From assembly GCF_000430645.1 (NCBI RefSeq), contig NZ_KE387185.1, forward strand, positions 717,780 through 781,779: DNA of 64,000 nt, read 5' to 3'. Shown here in pieces: positions 27,873-37,004 of this stretch. A program made the position numbers and the translations under genes. Origin of the DNA: Aquimarina latercula DSM 2041 (GTDB taxonomy: Bacteria; Bacteroidota; Bacteroidia; Flavobacteriales; Flavobacteriaceae). How positions within the stretch are numbered: the stretch's first letter is position 1; every line of letters begins with the position of its first letter. The notes below the pieces were generated by a model that saw only the letters and a program-made list of their open reading frames with translations, made no database searches and was not told where the DNA came from.

Positions 27873-28202
27873 TTATTGTCTAATTAATTTTTTAGAAAAA
27901 TCTTCTTCTCCGATCTTAATTTTTAAAACATAAACACCAGGAGGGAGCGATGAAATATCTAACTGCTCTTTAGTTGTGATTACTTTAAATAATACGGTTC
28001 TACCTAAAACACTATAAACCCTACAAGTCATTGATTTCCCAGATTTAGAAGTAATATTAAGAATATTACCAGAAACCGGATTTGGAAATACTTGAACTTC
28101 TTCTTGATCGTCTGTTTTTATAGTGGATTGTGCACTAACTCCTTTAGAAAAGGAGAGTACAAAAAGGCCAGTAAGTATGAGTAGTAAGTAGATTTTTTTC
28201 AT
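27873..28202 (-). CDS. Minimal T9SS type A sorting-domain protein
   Basis: A 109-residue protein made of a signal peptide (1-24, ending VSAQS), a 10-residue spacer and a type A C-terminal sorting domain: VFPNPVSGNILNITS, VYSVLGRTVLF and LPPGVYVLKIKI, ending KKLIRQ. That domain normally directs passage through the type IX secretion system and anchoring to the cell surface. Here there is essentially no passenger, so the protein may be a small surface or structural factor or the remnant of a larger one. It is transcribed alone. Confidence 0.85.
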   Translation of the reverse strand: MKKIYLLLILTGLFVLSFSKGVSAQSTIKTDDQEEVQVFPNPVSGNILNITSKSGKSMTCRVYSVLGRTVLFKVITTKEQLDISSLPPGVYVLKIKIGEEDFSKKLIRQ

Positions 28203-28505
28203 AAAACTTTATTTTGGGACTATAAAAGTACAATATTTTATTAATAATTGAGTTAGGGTTGTCGTTTTTAAATGTTAAATCTCTACAAAAAAACCATTTT
28301 ATTTTCATAATTACGGTTTTACCATTTTTAAATCCTTGTTTTGATTTTTGTAGTTTCATAAAAAAAGTAGATATTTGTTTATTATGAAGTTATAAAGAAT
28401 TAGGTACGTCTTTTTGGAAATATCGGTATCGATATTATATAGCTAGAGAAATCTTCTTTAGCCAGTTTCCATTTATATCTTTTTTTCAACGTAATTCTTT
28501 TATTC
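28203..28505. other. Divergent intergenic region
   Basis: 303 bases between the leftward T9SS-domain gene and the rightward MATE gene. It must hold both promoters; a -7-like TACTTTTA lies on the minus strand near 28226-28233. No gene or strong hairpin is seen. Confidence 0.35.
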
Positions 28506-29912
28506 ATGACACAAAATAAACTTACTCCCACCAAACTGTTCTCATATTTTAAACTAGCCGTTAGCGGCAAAGAACAACAATTTACGTCCGGAAGTATCCG
28601 TAAGGCGGTTTTTATGCTTGCAATTCCTATGATCTTAGAGATGATGATGGAATCTATTTTTGCTTTAGTTGATGCATACTGGGTTTCTAACTTAGGTGCA
28701 AATGCAATTGCTACTGTAGGTTTAACAGAATCCGTGATTACTTTAATTTATGCAGTGGCAATTGGACTCAGTATGGGTGTTACAGCTATCGTTGCTCGAA
28801 GAGTGGGAGAAAAGGATATTGAAGGAGCTTCACAAGCGGCAGTTCAATCTATCTTTTTAGGAATTTCTGTAGCGGTAATTATTAGTATAATAGGGATACT
28901 TTATCCGAAAGAAATTTTAGCTCTTATGGGTGCTGAGGCAGATTTAATAGCTGATGGATATGGGTATACTCAGGTTTTATTAGGAGGAAATATAACAATT
29001 ATGTTATTGTTTTTGATTAATGCGGTTTTCCGAGGAGCAGGAGATGCTTCTGTTGCTATGAAAGTTCTAATAGTTTCTAATTTGTTAAATATTATTCTGG
29101 ACCCACTTTTTATTTTTGGTTTTGGACCAATACCAAGTTTTGGTGTGCAGGGAGCTGCTATTGCAACAACAATTGGTAGAGGTAGTGCAGTATTATTACA
29201 ACTTGCAATTCTTTTCTTTGGGTGGAGTAAAATTAAAGTAACTTTTAAGGATATTGTTCTTAGATCGAAAGTGATGATTAATTTAATTAAGGTGTCTCTT
29301 GGCGGGATTGGTCAGTTCATTATAGGTACTTCTAGTTGGGTATTTTTAATGCGCATTATGGCGGAGTTTGGGAGCGAGGTACTTGCAGGGTATACTATTG
29401 CAATCAGAGTATTGATGTTTACATTAATGCCATCATGGGGAATGAGTAATGCGGCTGCAACATTAGTAGGGCAAAATCTAGGAGCGGCTAAGCCAGATCG
29501 AGCAGAACAATCAGTATGGAAAACTGGGAAATACAATGCTTATTTTATGATTGTTGTATCTGTACTATATTTAATTTTTGCAGAGGTAATTATCAAAATT
29601 TTTAGCAGTGAGCCTGAAGTGGTAAAATATGGAGCTTTAAGTTTACGAGTAATTGCAGCAGGTTATGTGTTTTATGCATATGGTATGGTGATTATTCAAT
29701 CTTTTAATGGAGCAGGAGATACCAAAACACCAACTATTATTAATTTCTTTTGCTTTTGGGTGTTTCAATTACCATTCGCCTATTTAGCTGCAATAGTATT
29801 GGATTGGGGAGCTATGGGAGTTTTCTTAGCAATTACATTTGCAGAAGTGTTAATTGCTGTTGTTGGAATTATATGGTTTAGGAAGGGCACTTGGAAATCA
29901 GTAAAAGTATAA
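28506..29912 (+). CDS. MATE family efflux transporter
   Basis: A 468-residue inner-membrane protein with the expected twelve hydrophobic helices arranged as two homologous halves. Segments AIPMILEMMMESIFALVDA, VTAIVARRVGEKD and INAVFRGAGDASVAMK are typical of NorM/DinF-like MATE transporters, which extrude cationic drugs or metabolites using a Na+ or H+ gradient. The substrate is unknown. It ends in a palindromic terminator shared with the convergent lipoprotein gene. Confidence 0.93.
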   Translation: MTQNKLTPTKLFSYFKLAVSGKEQQFTSGSIRKAVFMLAIPMILEMMMESIFALVDAYWVSNLGANAIATVGLTESVITLIYAVAIGLSMGVTAIVARRVGEKDIEGASQAAVQSIFLGISVAVIISIIGILYPKEILALMGAEADLIADGYGYTQVLLGGNITIMLLFLINAVFRGAGDASVAMKVLIVSNLLNIILDPLFIFGFGPIPSFGVQGAAIATTIGRGSAVLLQLAILFFGWSKIKVTFKDIVLRSKVMINLIKVSLGGIGQFIIGTSSWVFLMRIMAEFGSEVLAGYTIAIRVLMFTLMPSWGMSNAAATLVGQNLGAAKPDRAEQSVWKTGKYNAYFMIVVSVLYLIFAEVIIKIFSSEPEVVKYGALSLRVIAAGYVFYAYGMVIIQSFNGAGDTKTPTIINFFCFWVFQLPFAYLAAIVLDWGAMGVFLAITFAEVLIAVVGIIWFRKGTWKSVKV

Positions 29913-29916
29913 ACAA

Positions 29917-29946
29917 AAAACACCCTCAAATTTGAGGGTGTTTTCT
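29917..29946. terminator. Perfect bidirectional terminator
   Basis: A fully self-complementary 28-base palindrome (29917-29944) centred on AAATTT with CACCCTC/GAGGGTG arms and A/T tracts at both ends. Confidence 0.88.
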
Positions 29947-29987
29947 ATATAAGATGAGATTTTATCTCTTTCTTTTATAATTTAGTT

Positions 29988-31907
29988 CTATAAAGAAGTT
30001 GCCCAAGCAAAATCAGCTGCTACTGTCGTAGAAGTACTATATGTTGTAGCTTCTGCTGCATCAGCACCATCAGCTTGTAGGTTAGAAGCTGGCGCGCTAT
30101 CTCTAAAATCAAACTGAGTATCAAATCCAGTTAATGAAAGACCAGTAATAGTTGCTCCAGAGTTGTTTTTGATTTGTATCCCTGTTCCTCCCATTGTAGA
30201 AACTGCAGTAAAGTTAACCAGTGTTGGGTTGTTATTTACACCATCAGCTTCGATGGCAGTAGAGAAATCAGCGATGGTGATGTTTACGAATGTGTTCGTA
30301 AGTGTACCGTTCCATCCTTCAGTCCAGTCTACAGCATCATCTTCAAGATTTTCTGCATAGAAATTAGTCATGTTTACAGTTCCTCCGAAGAATTCAACTC
30401 CGTCATCAGAACCTCCGATAACAGCAACGTTAGTAATTGTAGTTCCACTACCTACTGCATAAAGAGTTAAACCATTGAACTGAGAATCAGCATTGATCTG
30501 AGCACCTGTATTTTTAAGAACTAAGTAATTAATAGTACCAGAATTATCTGTATCGTTAGTACCACCATAAACAAGACCACCTACTTCAGCAATAGCGTTT
30601 ACTCCTTCAGTAGTAGTAGCGTCACCACAAATAAGCAATCCACCCCAAGCTTGACCGTCATTTGACTCCATTACTACTGGATCAGCCATTGTTCCCTGGA
30701 TATCTATAGAAGCTCCTTTTAATACAGCTAAGTAGTTTGCAGTTCCAGACTCAGAAGTAATTGTAGTTCCAGCTGGAATTGTTAAAGTAGCACCATTACT
30801 TACTAAAACAGGTCCACTTATTTCGTATGCTACAGAAGCATCAAGCGTAAGATCGCTAGAAATAGTAGCAGGAAGTACATTACCAGAACCAGTTCCTGCA
30901 TCAATTACCCAAGCAAATAAACTAGCGTTTGTAGAAGATGTACTAAATACAGCGTCATCAGCAGTATCTGCATCAGCTCCGTCAATTTGTAAGTTAGAAG
31001 CTGGAGCGCTATCTCTAAAATCGAAAGATGTATCAAATCCAGTTAAAGTTAAACCGTTGATAGTAGCACCAGAATCATTTTTGATTTGGATTGCGGTTCC
31101 TCCAGTAGAAGAGATTGCAGTAAAATTAATAAGTGTTGGGTTATTATTTGCACCGTCTGCTTCGATAGCAGTGGAGAAATTTGAGATAGTGTTTAGAACA
31201 TATCCGTTAGTAAGTGTTCCATTCCAACCTTCTGTCCAGTCTACAGCATCATCTTCATTGTTTTGTAAGTATAAGTTATTTACATTTACGGTTCCTCCAA
31301 AAAATTCAACACCATCATCCGTACCATTGATGATACCTACGTTGTCGATAGTAGTTCCAGAACCTACAGCATATAATGTAAGGCCATTGAATTGTGAAGT
31401 TGTAGTAATTTGTGCACCAGCATCTCTAATGATTAAATAATCGATATTACCAGAACTATCAGTGTCATTATTTCCTCCATAAATAAGACCTCCAACTTCC
31501 GCTATTGCATCTGCTCCTTCTGTAGTCGTAGCATCACCACAGATTAATAAACCACCCCAAGCTCCTGCTGTACCATTAGAACGCATAATTACTGGATTAG
31601 CTGCTGTTCCTTGAACATCAATATCAGCTCCTTTCAATATTGCCAGATAATTATCTACTCCTGGTTCTGATACGATTTCAGTACCTGCAGGTATAGTAAG
31701 AGTAACTCCTGATGCAACAGTTACAGTTCCTGTAATTGAATATTCAATACTAGCGTCTAATGTGCGATCTTCACTGATAAGGCCATTTAGGATAGAATCA
31801 TCAGTTGGAATTATTGGTCCACCATTGTCATCATCACTACCACAGGAAACTGAAAGTAATCCTGTGATTAGTGCAAAGCTTAATAATTTACTTAACGTTT
31901 TCATCAT
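29988..31907 (-). CDS. Surface lipoprotein with two tandem beta-helix-like repeats, partner of a TonB receptor
   Basis: A 639-residue lipoprotein with signal peptide and lipobox (SVSC, Cys22), then an Asp/Gly linker. Two homologous blocks follow (about 44-348 and 349-639), each running through L-DASxxYxI, GATLTIPAGT, NYLAxLKGA, WGGLLICGDATTTEG, YAVGSGTTI, DDGVEFFGGTVN, DDAVDWTEGWNGTLTN and GFDTxFDFRDSAPASN. The short repeating V/I/T-rich strands suggest a right-handed beta-helix. It lies 26 bases downstream of a TonB-dependent receptor, in the place SusD has in polysaccharide systems. The same pairing occurs again at 35.8-39.9 kb with a single-block protein. The ligand is unknown; a phosphate-related one is inferred from the neighbouring Pho genes. 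Confidence 0.75.
   Translation of the reverse strand: MMKTLSKLLSFALITGLLSVSCGSDDDNGGPIIPTDDSILNGLISEDRTLDASIEYSITGTVTVASGVTLTIPAGTEIVSEPGVDNYLAILKGADIDVQGTAANPVIMRSNGTAGAWGGLLICGDATTTEGADAIAEVGGLIYGGNNDTDSSGNIDYLIIRDAGAQITTTSQFNGLTLYAVGSGTTIDNVGIINGTDDGVEFFGGTVNVNNLYLQNNEDDAVDWTEGWNGTLTNGYVLNTISNFSTAIEADGANNNPTLINFTAISSTGGTAIQIKNDSGATINGLTLTGFDTSFDFRDSAPASNLQIDGADADTADDAVFSTSSTNASLFAWVIDAGTGSGNVLPATISSDLTLDASVAYEISGPVLVSNGATLTIPAGTTITSESGTANYLAVLKGASIDIQGTMADPVVMESNDGQAWGGLLICGDATTTEGVNAIAEVGGLVYGGTNDTDNSGTINYLVLKNTGAQINADSQFNGLTLYAVGSGTTITNVAVIGGSDDGVEFFGGTVNMTNFYAENLEDDAVDWTEGWNGTLTNTFVNITIADFSTAIEADGVNNNPTLVNFTAVSTMGGTGIQIKNNSGATITGLSLTGFDTQFDFRDSAPASNLQADGADAAEATTYSTSTTVAADFAWATSL
29991..30863 (-). 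repeat. Intragenic duplicate block B (C-terminal)
   Basis: Encodes residues 349-639 of the lipoprotein. It aligns by eye along its whole length with block A, in nucleotides too (for example CAGTCTACAGCATCATCTTC occurs in both, near 30326 and 31237). Confidence 0.8.
30864..31778 (-). repeat. Intragenic duplicate block A (N-terminal)
   Basis: Encodes residues 44-348 of the same lipoprotein; head-to-tail copy of block B. The duplication is absent from the paralogous lipoprotein gene at 35797-36960. Confidence 0.8.
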
Positions 31908-31933
31908 TGTTTATATTTAATTAAAATAAAGTT

Positions 31934-34783
31934 TTAAAATTTATAACTAACACTTAAAGAAGTGTTTACTCCTGTAGAATATGATAAGATGGTATCTTCA
32001 AATTGATCCCCACTTACAACTTCCTGAATAAATTGTGTTCTTTCTATTGTAGGATTTAATAAGTTTTTAGCAGTTAATCCAATGCTCCAATTGTCATTTA
32101 TCTGTTTGTTAGCGATAAAGTCTAACGTAACAAACCCTTTTTCTATAATTTCACCATTGAAGAAAACATCTGGTTGCTGTTGGTTTCTAGGAGCTCCTAA
32201 AGCAAAAATCTTATCCGATGTATAGTTTCCTGTAAGTGTAAGTTCATATGGGAATTCTTCACCAGAGTTAAAAGTTAAGGATAGGTTAGAGATCCAATCA
32301 GAAGCTCCTTCTAATCCAATTTCCGTTCTGTTCCCATACTTAAAGGTCTGTTCAAGAGTTCCGTCTTCTCTAATAACATCTTTTAAATCCTGCACGTGAT
32401 CTAAATAAGATATGTTTCCACTAAGTCTTAAATTAGGATTTGATTCTCGTTTCTTAATTATATATACTCTTCCTTCTAGTTCGAATCCTAAAATACGAGC
32501 TCTATCACCTGTATTGAAGTAAGAGAAAATATCCTCTCCTCCTCTTTGTAATCCACGGTTTATAGGGTCTTCTATTCTCTTATAGAAGGCACTGAAGGAT
32601 ATTAACTCATCATTTTCTGGAAAAAATTCTACTTTAAAATCTACGTTATAGTTCTGAGATCTTTCTACATTAGGATTTCCTTGAAATACCTGACCAACTT
32701 GAGATACGTACTGGAAAGGTGCAATTTCTTTAAATTCAGGTAATGTTTGTCCTAAACTTCCTGAAAGACGTAATGCTAATTTTTCGTTTACGGAATACTT
32801 TAAGTTCAAGTATGGGTAGAAATTATCGTATTCTTTATTTGAAGATCCAATTCTTGCTTGTCCTGTAAGAGGGTTTACAAAGTTTCCTACATCAAAGTTA
32901 ACATCGATTTCATCTTTCTGATAACGAACACCAACTTGTGCTGTGAACTTGTTAAATGTTCCTGTAAAGTTTGCGTTTCCAGAGTAAGAAAGAAGTTCTG
33001 CGTCATAAGTATCTATTGGCTGCGTATTAAGTTGTAGTGCACCAGTGTCAAAATTTTGTTGAGTGAAGATATCACCTAAAGCATCTATTGATGTAGGGTT
33101 GATTTCTACATTACCTTCTTCAACTCCGAAAAATTGAGATAAGAAATCTCTGGTTTTATTTCTAAAATCTCCACCTACATTTAAGACAAAAATGTCTTCT
33201 TCATCCTCATTTTGCTTAAGAACCCATTTATCAGAGATTCTAGCATTAATTTCTTGATCGGTAATTTCTTGAACAGATTTTCTTTGCTGAAACCCTCCGG
33301 TAAATCCAAGTTCTATAATCCCATCTTCGTTCTCAGGTGTATTTGGGTTGTCATTAAGAATATTTACCTCATTACGAATTCTATTAGGTTCATTAGCTAC
33401 TAAATAATTAAATCCCGCTGCCCATTCTAAGTTATTCTTTTCAGAAAGTCTATGTTCTCCAATAAGCTGCGTTGCGGAAAGAAAAGTATTCTTTATATTT
33501 TGATCTCTAAGAAACTGAGATCCTTCTTCAATATTATCTAGTTCTTCGAAAAACTCTGTAGTACGTTCACGCCCAGCTTCTAAGGTTTCTTCAAAAACTT
33601 TGTTAATGACAAAACTGTTAAAAGATAGTTTATGATCATCACTAATCTTATATTGACTGTGTAACATTGCTGTGGAGTTAACAGTACGTAACCAACGTCT
33701 TAAATCATCTTCTGGTACGATATCTCTTAAGTTCCCTTGATCATATTCTCTAAACAAACCTTCTCTATATTCGTGATCAACGGATTGACCTCCACTGAAA
33801 TAAAGTTTAAGATTTCTAGCTTCACCTAATATTCCTCCAATATTAAATCCAAATCCATAGTTAATAGGTGCAGTTGCTTCTGTTGTGTTCCAAGACTGTT
33901 GGGTTAAAGCGTTTACAAGATTATTAGCTTCAAATTCACGGCTATATATTCCTAAAGAAATATCATTGTTATTAGCTGTTGTCTTAAAATTGCTAAAAAT
34001 ATCACTATCTGCAGCATTCGAATTGACTCCTGCACTAACACTTACACCAATATCTTTGGTTTTTGTAACTTGTTTAGAAACGATGTCGATATTTCCAGAA
34101 GCAAGATCCGCCGAATTAGAAGGAGCAAAGGTTTTACTTATGGAAACATTTCCAATAAATCTTGTTGGGAATAATTCTAAGTCTATATTTTTTTTGTCGA
34201 TATTGTCGGAAGGTATCGGTAATCCATTAAGAGTAGTGCTTAGATAACGATCACCTAAACCACGTACATAAATATCTCCAGATCCTTCTGCTTTAGATAC
34301 ACCAGATATTTTGGTGGTAGCTGCGGAGGCGTTAGATACTCCAAGTCGTGTTAGTTGTTCTGCTCCTATACTCTCTTTTATTTGAACTGCATTTTTTTGT
34401 TCTAATAATAAAGCTTCTTCTCTTTCTCTACTTGTTTGCACTTTTATCACGACTTCTTCAAGCGCTGCTGCAGTAGCGCCAAGAGCAGTGTCAATTACAG
34501 TTACCTTATTAGGCTCTATAACTACATCAGGAATACGTAACGTTTCATATCCTGTAAAACTAAATTCTAAGGTGTATGTTCCTGGAGTGATGTTAGTGAT
34601 TTCATATTTTCCATCAAAATCCGAGGATGTACCTTGAGTTGTACCTACAATAACAATATTGGCAAATGGTAATGGTTGGTTGTTTACTTCTTTATCTAGA
34701 AGTGTTCCGGCAATGGATCCGGTTTCTTGTGCAAAATTTAATCCAAGATAAAACAGTGCGATAACTGTGAAAAATTTTCTCAT
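31934..34783 (-). CDS. TonB-dependent receptor (pair 1)
   Basis: A 949-residue outer-membrane receptor. Signal peptide (1-19), carboxypeptidase-like regulatory domain (about 22-110, IAGTLLDKE, FDGKYEITNITPGTYTLEF), plug domain (about 130-240, with VYVRGLGDRYLSTTLNGLPIP in split form) and a beta-barrel ending SVSYKF with terminal Phe. It takes up a ligand across the outer membrane using TonB energy. It lacks a SusD partner; instead the two-block lipoprotein follows by 26 bases. It is paralogous to the receptor at 37005-39860. The nearest upstream stretch is 1 kb of noncoding DNA. Confidence 0.93.
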   Translation of the reverse strand: MRKFFTVIALFYLGLNFAQETGSIAGTLLDKEVNNQPLPFANIVIVGTTQGTSSDFDGKYEITNITPGTYTLEFSFTGYETLRIPDVVIEPNKVTVIDTALGATAAALEEVVIKVQTSREREEALLLEQKNAVQIKESIGAEQLTRLGVSNASAATTKISGVSKAEGSGDIYVRGLGDRYLSTTLNGLPIPSDNIDKKNIDLELFPTRFIGNVSISKTFAPSNSADLASGNIDIVSKQVTKTKDIGVSVSAGVNSNAADSDIFSNFKTTANNNDISLGIYSREFEANNLVNALTQQSWNTTEATAPINYGFGFNIGGILGEARNLKLYFSGGQSVDHEYREGLFREYDQGNLRDIVPEDDLRRWLRTVNSTAMLHSQYKISDDHKLSFNSFVINKVFEETLEAGRERTTEFFEELDNIEEGSQFLRDQNIKNTFLSATQLIGEHRLSEKNNLEWAAGFNYLVANEPNRIRNEVNILNDNPNTPENEDGIIELGFTGGFQQRKSVQEITDQEINARISDKWVLKQNEDEEDIFVLNVGGDFRNKTRDFLSQFFGVEEGNVEINPTSIDALGDIFTQQNFDTGALQLNTQPIDTYDAELLSYSGNANFTGTFNKFTAQVGVRYQKDEIDVNFDVGNFVNPLTGQARIGSSNKEYDNFYPYLNLKYSVNEKLALRLSGSLGQTLPEFKEIAPFQYVSQVGQVFQGNPNVERSQNYNVDFKVEFFPENDELISFSAFYKRIEDPINRGLQRGGEDIFSYFNTGDRARILGFELEGRVYIIKKRESNPNLRLSGNISYLDHVQDLKDVIREDGTLEQTFKYGNRTEIGLEGASDWISNLSLTFNSGEEFPYELTLTGNYTSDKIFALGAPRNQQQPDVFFNGEIIEKGFVTLDFIANKQINDNWSIGLTAKNLLNPTIERTQFIQEVVSGDQFEDTILSYSTGVNTSLSVSYKF

Positions 34784-35104
34784 TTCGTGTCCTTAAAAAA
34801 TCTGATACAAATAAATACGGTTTTACAGTAAGAAATCTTATCCTACTATTATCCTTAGTTTAAGGGATTGTAATTTGGTATAAATGAGAGAAAAGTTGTT
34901 TTTAGTACTCTTTTTTGTTTTGTTTTACCGATTAAATATTAAAAATAAAATACTAATAATCAAGTAGTTAAAATATATTTCGCTTTACCTGCTAAAATTG
35001 ATTTTGTTTTTTGAAAATCACAGGAGCAGATTACGTTAATTTGTATAAAACTTTACAAAAAGATTATCTTAGTGTTAAATGGGGGCTATTTTAGATTTTT
35101 GGGT

Positions 35105-35137
35105 TAACAATCAGATAAACTCGTGCTAACTATACTT
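35105..35137 (+). promoter_or_regulatory. 11-bp-phased TAAC array (candidate Pho box, weakest copy)
   Basis: Three consecutive 11-base units starting TAACAA, TAAACT and TAACTA at 35105, 35116 and 35127. The motif and period match the stronger arrays near the phosphate genes. Confidence 0.4.
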
Positions 35138-35141
35138 AATA

Positions 35142-35149
35142 TATTTTTG
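35142..35149 (+). promoter_or_regulatory. -7-like box downstream of the array
   Basis: TATTTTTG matches TAnnTTTG and lies 4 bases after the phased array, pointing right into sequence without a recognised gene. Confidence 0.35.
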
Positions 35150-35239
35150 TATTTTTTTAGGAATTACCTTAAAATTCTCTTGCATTTATAATAGTCTTAT
35201 TTGTAAACTCTTAAAAAAGCTTCTTTTTAAGAGTCTAAT

Positions 35240-35303
35240 AAAAAAAGAGAAGGCTGAAGAGAAACATTATTGTTGTTGGACAATAATGATCTTCCAGCCT
35301 TCT
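35240..35303 (-). terminator. Long hairpin with T-run on the minus strand
   Basis: AGAAGGCTG (35248-35256) pairs with CAGCCTTCT (35295-35303), and CATTATTG (35265-35272) pairs with CAATAATG (35281-35288), with an AAGA/TCTT pairing between them. On the minus strand it is followed by a run of T. It is too far from the lipoprotein gene (which has its own terminator) to be that gene's end, so it may close a small transcript. Confidence 0.55.
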
Positions 35304-35725
35304 ACGAACACGTATCTTTATATCAATCGAATATCTTCTGATTCTTAAAGAAACTGAACTGATAATTTTGTATTTGTTTAAATATTTTTTTGGGATAAAA
35401 TCTGAAAGCAAATTACAGGAGTTTAGCTGTGATTTGTTTTAACTTATTATTATTCTTGAATTAAGGAAGTGTAACTTTTACCGAAAAGTAATAGATAGGT
35501 TTGATTTAGGTTTTTAGCACTGTGATTTGTTTTTTTTAGATTGCATCGAGAATTAATTGTTTGTTTTTCAGTAGGTTTTGTTGCGTTTACTGGTTTTGAG
35601 CGTGTTTATTATGATATTTTAATAATAGACTTTTTTATTTTTAATTATTAAAAAAGTATTATCTCAACGTTAAATGGTATTAAACTTTCAGAAGTGCTTT
35701 ACAGTTATTTAAAATAAGATCTCGT

Positions 35726-35761
35726 AAAAAAAAGCATCTTGAAAATCTTCAAGATGCTTTT
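35726..35761 (-). terminator. Terminator of the second lipoprotein gene
   Basis: AAAAGCATCTTGAA and TTCAAGATGCTTTT form a perfect 14-bp stem with a 4-base loop, followed by T on the minus strand. Confidence 0.85.
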
Positions 35762-35796
35762 AAATAGCTTATAATTAGCTGAATTCTTATTTCGAA

Positions 35797-36960
35797 TTAG
35801 TTACGAGTCCATCCAGAATTCCATGAGTTGTAATCTGCACCGGTTCCATTACCAACGCCAGTGATTACATCTGCTTCTCCAAAAGTGGCTCCAGTATCAT
35901 TTTTAAGAGTAAGAGTAATATCATCAAAAGTGATATCTGTAACAGAAGTTTCATCACTTAATACACCGTTTCCAGTCTCGGTATCATCAAGGTCAAAACC
36001 TTCTGCAAAACCTTCTAATAACACATTGGTAAATACAGCTCTTGTTCCCGCACGTAATCTGATAGCTTCATTCTCATTAGAAGAACCAAGTCCATTAATG
36101 GTTAGGTTTGTAACTGTAGGAGCAGACCAAAATACAGGGTTAGAGTTGTTTCCGATATCTGTATTAAAACCATCACCTTCTATTCCTTTGTCATGAGATT
36201 GTCTGTGCTCGATATATACATTTGTTAAAGTTCCTGTAAATCCTTCAGTCCAGTCTACAGAATCATCCTGCGAACCTACAACAGATATGAATGAAGCGTT
36301 AACCGTTCCTCCAAAAAACTCTACTCCATCATCTGCTCCTTCAAAAGCTTGTATGTATTCTATCGTAGTTCCATTTCCTACTGCGTAGAATGAAAATCCA
36401 TTATTTTCTGAAGCTGCATCCGCTGCACCACCAGAATATTCGATACGAACGTATCTAAGGATCCCTGAGTTGTCATCTACTACACTACCACCGTATGGTA
36501 ATCCTCCAATTTCGGAAGTAGAAGTTGCATCTCCTCCAACAACGGAGTTTATAGGTGCTTTACCTAATAAGATTAAACCTCCCCAGTCTCCAGGATTAGG
36601 AGTTGAGGTAGCAGAAGTAAATACAATTGGGTTAGAAGAAGTTCCTTCTGCGTTGATTATTCCTCCTTGTAATACAGCGATGTATACATCAGATCCGGTT
36701 GCTGCACGTACAACTACACCAGGCTCTACAGTTAATGTAAAACCTTCAGGAACTATAAGTGCGCTAGTAAGCGAGTACTCAGTATTTGACTCAAGAGTAA
36801 GGTCTTCTGTAAGAGTACCTCCTATAACTTCACTCGTAGGATCAACTGGAGAACCATCACCATTGATGTTAATCGTTATGTCTGATGTATCGTCACTTGC
36901 ACATGCTGCGAAAAGCATTGCAATGACAGTAATTTTTAAAAGAAATATGTTTGCTTTCAT
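35797..36960 (-). CDS. Surface lipoprotein, single beta-helix-like block, partner of TonB receptor pair 2
   Basis: A 387-residue lipoprotein (lipobox FAAC, Cys20). Its single block resembles those of the 29988-31907 protein: LTLESNTEYSL, GFTLTVEPG, WGGLILLGKAP, GGLPYGG, YAVGNGTTIEY, DDGVEFFGGTVN, DDSVDWTEGFTGTLTN. It follows a TonB-dependent receptor by 44 bases and ends in a strong terminator. The function is unknown. The repeated use of a beta-helix-like lipoprotein with a receptor suggests that it forms the extracellular ligand-capturing lid. Confidence 0.75.
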   Translation of the reverse strand: MKANIFLLKITVIAMLFAACASDDTSDITININGDGSPVDPTSEVIGGTLTEDLTLESNTEYSLTSALIVPEGFTLTVEPGVVVRAATGSDVYIAVLQGGIINAEGTSSNPIVFTSATSTPNPGDWGGLILLGKAPINSVVGGDATSTSEIGGLPYGGSVVDDNSGILRYVRIEYSGGAADAASENNGFSFYAVGNGTTIEYIQAFEGADDGVEFFGGTVNASFISVVGSQDDSVDWTEGFTGTLTNVYIEHRQSHDKGIEGDGFNTDIGNNSNPVFWSAPTVTNLTINGLGSSNENEAIRLRAGTRAVFTNVLLEGFAEGFDLDDTETGNGVLSDETSVTDITFDDITLTLKNDTGATFGEADVITGVGNGTGADYNSWNSGWTRN

Positions 36961-37004
36961 GATTTTTATTTTAATTAATTGTATTCGTGTTCGTTTTAAT
37001 TGGG

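Larger units (their letters stand above)
34784..35796. other. 1-kb noncoding region between the two receptor/lipoprotein pairs
   Basis: No convincing protein gene. Moving rightward it contains a direct repeat AGGATAA spaced 11 bases apart on the minus strand (about 34840-34860), an 11-bp-phased TAAC/TAAA/TAAC array (35105-35137) followed by a -7 box (35142-35149), a perfect 11-bp hairpin (35207-35234), a larger hairpin with a minus-strand T-run (35240-35303), and the terminator of the second lipoprotein gene (35726-35761). The layout could hide a small RNA. Confidence 0.5.

Noticed and set aside
30163..31440. Plus-strand open frames opposite the duplicated lipoprotein
   Set aside because: Low-complexity products (Ser/Val/Pro-rich) mirroring the repeat structure of the true gene; two appear because the block itself is duplicated.
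34840..34860. AGGATAA direct repeat spaced 11 bases upstream of receptor pair 1 as a Pho box
   Set aside because: The period matches but the motif differs from TAAC and only two units exist, so chance is likely in AT-rich DNA.
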